Positions 24,644 through 30,000 of a stretch of 30,000 nucleotides of DNA are shown in pieces; within the stretch, counting starts at the first letter, position 1, and each line of letters opens with the position of its first letter. A program made the translations under genes and the position numbers. Where the stretch lies: contig NZ_CP136921.1 of NCBI RefSeq assembly GCF_033100095.1, positions 1 to 30,000 of the forward strand. Direction: 5' to 3'. The notes beneath the pieces were generated by a model. It made no database searches, was not told the origin of the DNA, and saw nothing but the letters and a program-made list of their open reading frames with translations. The DNA comes from Diaphorobacter limosus (GTDB taxonomy: Bacteria; Pseudomonadota; Gammaproteobacteria; Burkholderiales; Burkholderiaceae_C).

Positions 24644-26017
24644 ATGAATCTTCCTAACCGTGCCTCGCGCTGGGCATTGTTGCCCGAGCGCATCCGAGGG
24701 ATGTTCAATCTCAACGATCCGCGCTGGGGCCGTGGTGACGACAAGGGCGAATCAGATGAGCGCCCCCAGCAGCCGGAACGCCCCAACAACGACAGGCCGC
24801 AGGGCGGCAGAGGGCGTGACCAGGGTCCAGGTGGGCAACCGCCGGACCTCGATGAACTATGGCGTGACCTCAATCGCAAGCTGAGCGGCTTATTTGGAGG
24901 CGGCTATGGCGGTGGCCGAGGGCGCATGCCAGGCGGCGGCAATGGCGGCGGTGGCTTGCAACCCGACATGAAGAACGCCGGGGTAGGCGTTGGTCTGATC
25001 GCGGCCATAGCCGTTTTGATCTGGCTGGGGACGGGCTTCTTCATCGTGCAGGAAGGCCAGCAGGCCGTGATCACGCAGTTCGGCAAGTACAAGAGCACGG
25101 TAAATGCCGGCTTCAACTGGCGCTTGCCTTATCCCATCCAGCGTCACGAGCTGGTGTTCGTGACCCAGATCCGTTCGGCTGACGTTGGGCGCGACACCAT
25201 CATCAAGAGCACGGGTCTACGCGAATCGGCGATGCTGACAGAAGACGAGAACATCGTCGAAATCAAGTTTGCCGTTCAATACCGCTTGAATGATGCCAGG
25301 GCATGGCTGTTCGAGAGCCGTAACCCGGCTGATGCCGTGGTGCAGGTGGCGGAGACGGCGGTGCGTGAAGTCGTTGGCAAGATGAAGATGGACACTGCGC
25401 TGGCTGAAGAACGCGACCAGATTGCCCCGCGCGTGCGCAACCTGATGCAAAGCATTCTGGATCGCTACAAGATTGGCGTGGAAGTGGTGGGCATCAACCT
25501 GCAGCAGGGCGGCGTGCGTCCGCCGGAGCAGGTGCAGGCGGCGTTTGATGACGTGCTCAAGGCGGGTCAGGAGCGCGAGCGCGCAAAGAACGAGGCGCAG
25601 GCCTATGCCAATGACGTGATTCCGCGTGCAGTGGGTACGGCGTCGCGCCTGGGAGAAGAAGCCGCCGCTTACAAGGCGCGCATCGTGGCCCAGTCCCAGG
25701 GTGATGCGCAGCGTTTCGCTGCCGTGCTGACGGAGTACCAGAAAGCCCCCCAGGTAACACGCGACCGCATGTATATCGAATCCATGCAGCAGATCTACAG
25801 CAATGTCACCAAGGTGCTGGTGGAGTCGCGCCAGGGTTCCAATCTGCTGTATCTGCCTTTGGACAAGATCATGCAGGGTGTCTCGCAAACACTGCCAGCG
25901 GCAACTCCAGAGGCTCCGCCTGCCGGATCCACTGGCACTGCTGCACCCTCTCAATTTCCCAGCGACTCCCGTATCACGCGCGACCCCAACCGCTCGCGCG
26001 AACGTGAGTCTCGATAG
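24644..26017 (+). CDS. hflK: FtsH protease modulator HflK
   Basis: A 457-residue membrane protein of the SPFH/band-7 family. With HflC it encloses the FtsH protease and controls turnover of membrane proteins. The first 110 residues include MFNLNDPRWGRGDD and a glycine-rich linker. The membrane segment is at about 110-132 (GVGVGLIAAIAVLIWLGTGFFI), followed by VQEGQQAVITQFGKY, the start of the SPFH domain. A long helix contains RERAKNEAQAYANDVIPRAVGTASRLGEEA. I use ATG 24644; ATG 24701 at MFNLNDP is an alternative. In-frame codons upstream to 24500 lie in hflX and are not family-like. hflC starts 9 bases after the stop. Confidence 0.93.
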   Translation: MNLPNRASRWALLPERIRGMFNLNDPRWGRGDDKGESDERPQQPERPNNDRPQGGRGRDQGPGGQPPDLDELWRDLNRKLSGLFGGGYGGGRGRMPGGGNGGGGLQPDMKNAGVGVGLIAAIAVLIWLGTGFFIVQEGQQAVITQFGKYKSTVNAGFNWRLPYPIQRHELVFVTQIRSADVGRDTIIKSTGLRESAMLTEDENIVEIKFAVQYRLNDARAWLFESRNPADAVVQVAETAVREVVGKMKMDTALAEERDQIAPRVRNLMQSILDRYKIGVEVVGINLQQGGVRPPEQVQAAFDDVLKAGQERERAKNEAQAYANDVIPRAVGTASRLGEEAAAYKARIVAQSQGDAQRFAAVLTEYQKAPQVTRDRMYIESMQQIYSNVTKVLVESRQGSNLLYLPLDKIMQGVSQTLPAATPEAPPAGSTGTAAPSQFPSDSRITRDPNRSRERESR

Positions 26018-26026
26018 GAGATCTGT

Positions 26027-26950
26027 GTGAACAGAATCGGATTTTTTGTTTCCAGCATCCTGGTGCTGCTGGGTTTGGCCAGCTCCATGATGTTCGTGGT
26101 CGATCAGCGTCAGTTTGGTGTGGTGTATGCACTGGGACAGATCAAGGAAGTGATCACCGAGCCTGGCCTGAACTTCAAGCTTCCGCCTCCATTCCAGAAC
26201 GTGCGCTATATCGACAAGCGCTTGTTGACGCTGGACAGCTCGGACACCGAGTCCATGCTGACGGCGGAGAAGCAGCGCGTGGTGATCGACTGGTATGTGC
26301 GTTGGCGTATTTCCGATCCGCAGGAATACATCCGCAATGTCGGCCTGGATGAGAGTGCGGGCGCCATGCAGCTCAATCGTGTGGTGCGCAATGCCTTCCA
26401 GGAAGAGGTCAATCGTCGCACCGTGAGGGAGCTGCTATCGAGCAAGCGTGATGCCCTGATGGAAGACGTCAAGCGCGAGGTGCTGGAGGCCGTGCGTGGC
26501 GCCAAGCCATGGGGCGTGGATGTGGTGGACGTGCGTATCACGCGCGTGGACTATGTGGAAGCGATCACCGAGTCCGTGTACCGACGCATGGAGGCCGAGC
26601 GTAAGCGTGTGGCCAACGAGCTGCGCTCGACCGGCGCCGCCGAGGGCGAAAAAATCCGCGCCGACGCCGATCGCCAGCGGGAGATCGCCATCGCGAACGC
26701 CTACCGTGATGCGCAGAAGATCAAGGGTGAGGGCGACGCTGAAGCGGCGCGCCAGTACGCAGAGGCCTTTGGGCGTGATCCGCAGTTTGCTCAGTTCTAT
26801 CGCAGCCTGGAGGCCTACAAGGCCAGCTTCAACCGCAAGAGCGACGTGGTGGTGCTTGATCCATCCTCCACCGATTTCTTCAAGGCGTTTCGTGGCGGCG
26901 CGGCACCCGGCACGTTAGCGGCTCCCGGCGCTGCACCCCGCAAGCCCTGA
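26027..26950 (+). CDS. hflC: FtsH protease modulator HflC
   Basis: A 307-residue partner of HflK, also SPFH/band-7. It has an N-terminal membrane anchor (about residues 4-24, GFFVSSILVLLGLASSMMFV) and the opening VVDQRQFGVVYALGQIKEVITEPGLNFKLPPPF. The motif VRWRISDPQEYI and the long helix TGAAEGEKIRADADRQREIAIANAYRDAQKIKGEGDAEAAR are typical. The start is GTG 26027, with AGGAG six bases upstream, which is the strongest ribosome site available. The C-terminal PSSTDFFKAFRGG lies before a short alanine/proline tail. It directly precedes the DUF2065 gene. Confidence 0.95.
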   Translation: MNRIGFFVSSILVLLGLASSMMFVVDQRQFGVVYALGQIKEVITEPGLNFKLPPPFQNVRYIDKRLLTLDSSDTESMLTAEKQRVVIDWYVRWRISDPQEYIRNVGLDESAGAMQLNRVVRNAFQEEVNRRTVRELLSSKRDALMEDVKREVLEAVRGAKPWGVDVVDVRITRVDYVEAITESVYRRMEAERKRVANELRSTGAAEGEKIRADADRQREIAIANAYRDAQKIKGEGDAEAARQYAEAFGRDPQFAQFYRSLEAYKASFNRKSDVVVLDPSSTDFFKAFRGGAAPGTLAAPGAAPRKP

Positions 26951-26970
26951 GCAGACTTTCATTGCGGCTC

Positions 26971-27162
26971 ATGGACTGGGCAGACAGTTTTTGGATGGCT
27001 CTCGGGCTGGTGTTGGTGATCGAAGGGATTTTTCCCTTCGTTTCGCCCACTGGCTGGCGGCAAATGTTCACGCAGATTCTGCAATTGCGTGACGGGCAGA
27101 TCCGGTTTTGTGCGCTGCTCAGCATGCTTGGCGGCGCTCTGGTTCTCCTGCTGTTGTCATAG
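26971..27162 (+). CDS. DUF2065 small inner-membrane protein
   Basis: A 63-residue protein with two hydrophobic segments, LALGLVLVIEGIFPFV-like at about 7-25 and LLSMLGGALVLLLL at about 46-61. The conserved loop PTGWRQMFTQILQLRDGQIR lies between. This pattern (a small Glu in the first helix, PxxWR after it) is the DUF2065/YjeT family, often found next to hflC and purA. The function is unknown. ATG 26971 (MDWADSFW) is preferred; TTG at 26962 is in frame three codons earlier. It begins 20 bases after hflC and is probably part of the same transcript. Confidence 0.85.
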   Translation: MDWADSFWMALGLVLVIEGIFPFVSPTGWRQMFTQILQLRDGQIRFCALLSMLGGALVLLLLS

Positions 27163-27197
27163 TGGCAGCGGGTACGGGTGCTTACTGCGCGTGCCGG

Positions 27198-27203
27198 TAG
27201 AAT
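27198..27203 (+). promoter_or_regulatory. Possible -10 box for hisZ
   Basis: TAGAAT 28 bases before the hisZ ATG, in the gap after the DUF2065 gene. The same hexamer precedes ndk. No clear -35 accompanies it. Confidence 0.25.
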
Positions 27204-27230
27204 CGTTCTTTTAACAGCCTTCCCCACTCC

Positions 27231-28379
27231 ATGTCTGCCTGGGTCCTGCCGGATCACATTGCCGATGTATTGCCCTCCGAGGCGCGGCACATCGAAGAAC
27301 TTCGTCGCGGGTTGCTCGATACCGCTCGCAGCTACGGCTACGAGTTGGTTATGCCGCCGCTGCTTGAGCATCTGGACTCGCTTTTGACCGGCACCGGCGA
27401 GGCGCTGGATCTGCAGACCTTCAAATTGGTGGATCAGCTCTCAGGTCGCTCGCTGGGGCTGCGCGCAGACACTACGCAGCAAGTGGCCCGCATCGACGCC
27501 CATTTGCTCAATCGCAAGGGCGTGACGAGGCTGTGCTACTGCGGCCCCGTGCTGCACACGCGTCCGGATCGGCCCCATGCCACACGCGAGCCCCTGCAGT
27601 TTGGTGCGGAGATATACGGTCACCCAGGCATGGAGGCAGATATCGAGGCCGTCCAGCTCTCGCTGGAATGCTTGCGCGGCGCACATGTGCAGGACGTGAG
27701 CGTCGATCTGGCCGACGTGCGTATCGTGCGCAGCCTGCTGGCGGGGGTTCCGGTGGGCTGGCAGACCCTGGGTCGCGTACATGGGGCGCTGGCGGCAAAA
27801 GACATCAGCGAGCTGACATCGCTGACCCGCGATTTTCCTGCCACCTCGCGCGAAGGACTCTTGGCACTGTTGCAGCTGTATGGTGATGTCGGTGTGTTGG
27901 ATGAGGCAGAAATCGCCCTGAAATCCATAGCTGGCGTGCGCAACGTGCTATCGGATTTGAGGGTATTGGCGTCCAGCATCCAAGGTGCACGAGTGACCTT
28001 TGACCTGGCTGATCTGCGCGGCTATGCGTACTACAGTGGCGCCCGTTTTGCCATCTACACCCAGGGCGCAAGCGATGCGCTGGTGCGTGGTGGTCGCTAT
28101 GACGAGGTGGGTGCGGTATTCGGTCGCAACCGCCCTGCAGCGGGTTTCAGCCTGGATATCAAGCAACTGGTCAGCGTCGTTTCGCCCCGTCCGCTCAAGG
28201 CAGCCATCCGCGCGCCTTGGGGGGAAGGGCAGGGGGCAAATGCAGCGATCGCATCCTTGCGCTCGCAAGGCGAGACTGTGGTGTGCATGCTGCCGGGGCA
28301 TGGCAGCGAGGTGGATGAATTCCGCTGCGACCGTGAGCTGATCCGGGTTGGTGATCGCTGGGTTGTCCAGGCCATCTGA
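27231..28379 (+). CDS. hisZ: ATP phosphoribosyltransferase regulatory subunit HisZ
   Basis: A 382-residue paralogue of the histidyl-tRNA synthetase catalytic core without aminoacylation activity. HisZ joins the short HisG to form the first enzyme of histidine synthesis and makes it sensitive to histidine. It opens [49 protein letters not shown] and contains [33 protein letters not shown] and [10 protein letters not shown]. The HisS motif-2 Arg-Pro-Glu-Ala is changed to LRADTT, as expected for the non-catalytic family. It is shorter than HisS and lacks the anticodon domain. The short form of HisG is implied elsewhere in the genome. purA follows after 35 bases. Confidence 0.93.
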   Translation: MSAWVLPDHIADVLPSEARHIEELRRGLLDTARSYGYELVMPPLLEHLDSLLTGTGEALDLQTFKLVDQLSGRSLGLRADTTQQVARIDAHLLNRKGVTRLCYCGPVLHTRPDRPHATREPLQFGAEIYGHPGMEADIEAVQLSLECLRGAHVQDVSVDLADVRIVRSLLAGVPVGWQTLGRVHGALAAKDISELTSLTRDFPATSREGLLALLQLYGDVGVLDEAEIALKSIAGVRNVLSDLRVLASSIQGARVTFDLADLRGYAYYSGARFAIYTQGASDALVRGGRYDEVGAVFGRNRPAAGFSLDIKQLVSVVSPRPLKAAIRAPWGEGQGANAAIASLRSQGETVVCMLPGHGSEVDEFRCDRELIRVGDRWVVQAI

Positions 28380-28402
28380 TTTTTGATTTTTCCAGTATTT
28401 GA

Positions 28403-29791
<1,389 letters not shown>

Positions 29792-29807
29792 GAAGTTCAC
29801 ATTCAAT

Positions 29808-29823
29808 CGGGCTATGACGCCCG
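29808..29823 (+). other. Short hairpin after purA
   Basis: CGGGC (29808-29812) pairs with GCCCG (29819-29823) around a 6-base loop. Without a T tract it is not a clear terminator. It may weaken read-through between purA and the next gene. Confidence 0.25.
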
Positions 29824-29862
29824 TGAATAAAGCGACATGTGATATGAAAAGAGGAGCATTAA

Positions 29863-30000
29863 ATGCTGACTGAAGACGGCAAACACCTTTACGTAAGCTA
29901 CGACGAGTACCACAACCTGATCGAAAAGCTGGCGTTGAAAGTGCATCAGTCCGGCTGGGAGTTCGACACCATTTTGTGCCTCGCCCGGGGCGGCCTGCGT
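29863..30000 (+). CDS. Purine phosphoribosyltransferase, N-terminal part
   Basis: The first 46 residues of a gene cut by the window end. A strong ribosome site GAGGAG lies 6 bases before ATG 29863. The opening MLTEDGKHLYVSYDEYHNLIEKLA, then SGWEFDTILCLARGGLR, matches type I phosphoribosyltransferases; the LARGGLR element precedes the pyrophosphate loop. Position after purA suggests salvage of hypoxanthine, guanine or xanthine, but substrate residues lie outside the window, so I do not pick among hpt- or gpt-type names. Confidence 0.75.
   Translation, partial: MLTEDGKHLYVSYDEYHNLIEKLALKVHQSGWEFDTILCLARGGLR

Overview
The window looks like chromosome of a high-GC betaproteobacterium of the order Burkholderiales, most likely family Comamonadaceae (Acidovorax / Alicycliphilus / Comamonas / Delftia type). 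This rests on protein similarity recalled from memory and on gene order, namely rlmN-pilF-rodZ-ispG-hisS-yfgM-bamB-der-hfq-hflX-hflK-hflC-DUF2065-hisZ-purA; no database search was run.

Region 1 (1 to about 4224) is the terminal part of an integrative and conjugative element of the Tn4371 type. It holds the end of the mating-pair operon (trbF partial, trbG, trbI, then a DUF2274 gene, all overlapping by ATGA), a bidirectional terminator, and an unrecognised two-gene module on the opposite strand (2970-3925). About 290 bases of gene-free terminal DNA follow. The octamer ATGAAAAA at 4217-4224 is the reverse complement of TTTTTCAT, the attachment core I recall for Tn4371-family elements. It sits at the centre of a small inverted repeat, so I place the element-chromosome junction there.

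Region 2 (4225-8024) is chromosomal. A minus-strand pair encodes a diguanylate cyclase (GGEEF) followed 19 bases later by a Tat-exported PhoD-type phosphodiesterase. Upstream lies the decayed remnant of a quinone oxidoreductase gene with a frameshift and an internal deletion.

Region 3 (8025-15448), plus strand, carries surE-pcm-nlpD-rluD (stress survival, protein repair, cell-separation amidase activation, rRNA modification), then scpB-rluB (chromosome condensation, rRNA modification), ndk and rlmN. The rpoS gene that follows nlpD in many proteobacteria is not there; rluD takes its place.

Region 4 (15477-23346), plus strand, has pilF-rodZ-ispG, a small extragenic palindromic repeat, then hisS-yfgM-bamB-der and hfq. 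These serve pilus assembly, cell shape, isoprenoid synthesis, histidyl-tRNA charging, outer-membrane assembly, ribosome assembly and small-RNA regulation.

Region 5 (23392-30000), plus strand, has hflX-hflK-hflC, a DUF2065 membrane protein, hisZ, purA and the start of a purine phosphoribosyltransferase cut by the window edge. The core-genome part is ordinary. The parts worth attention are the element's end, its att site and the unknown two-gene module just inside it.
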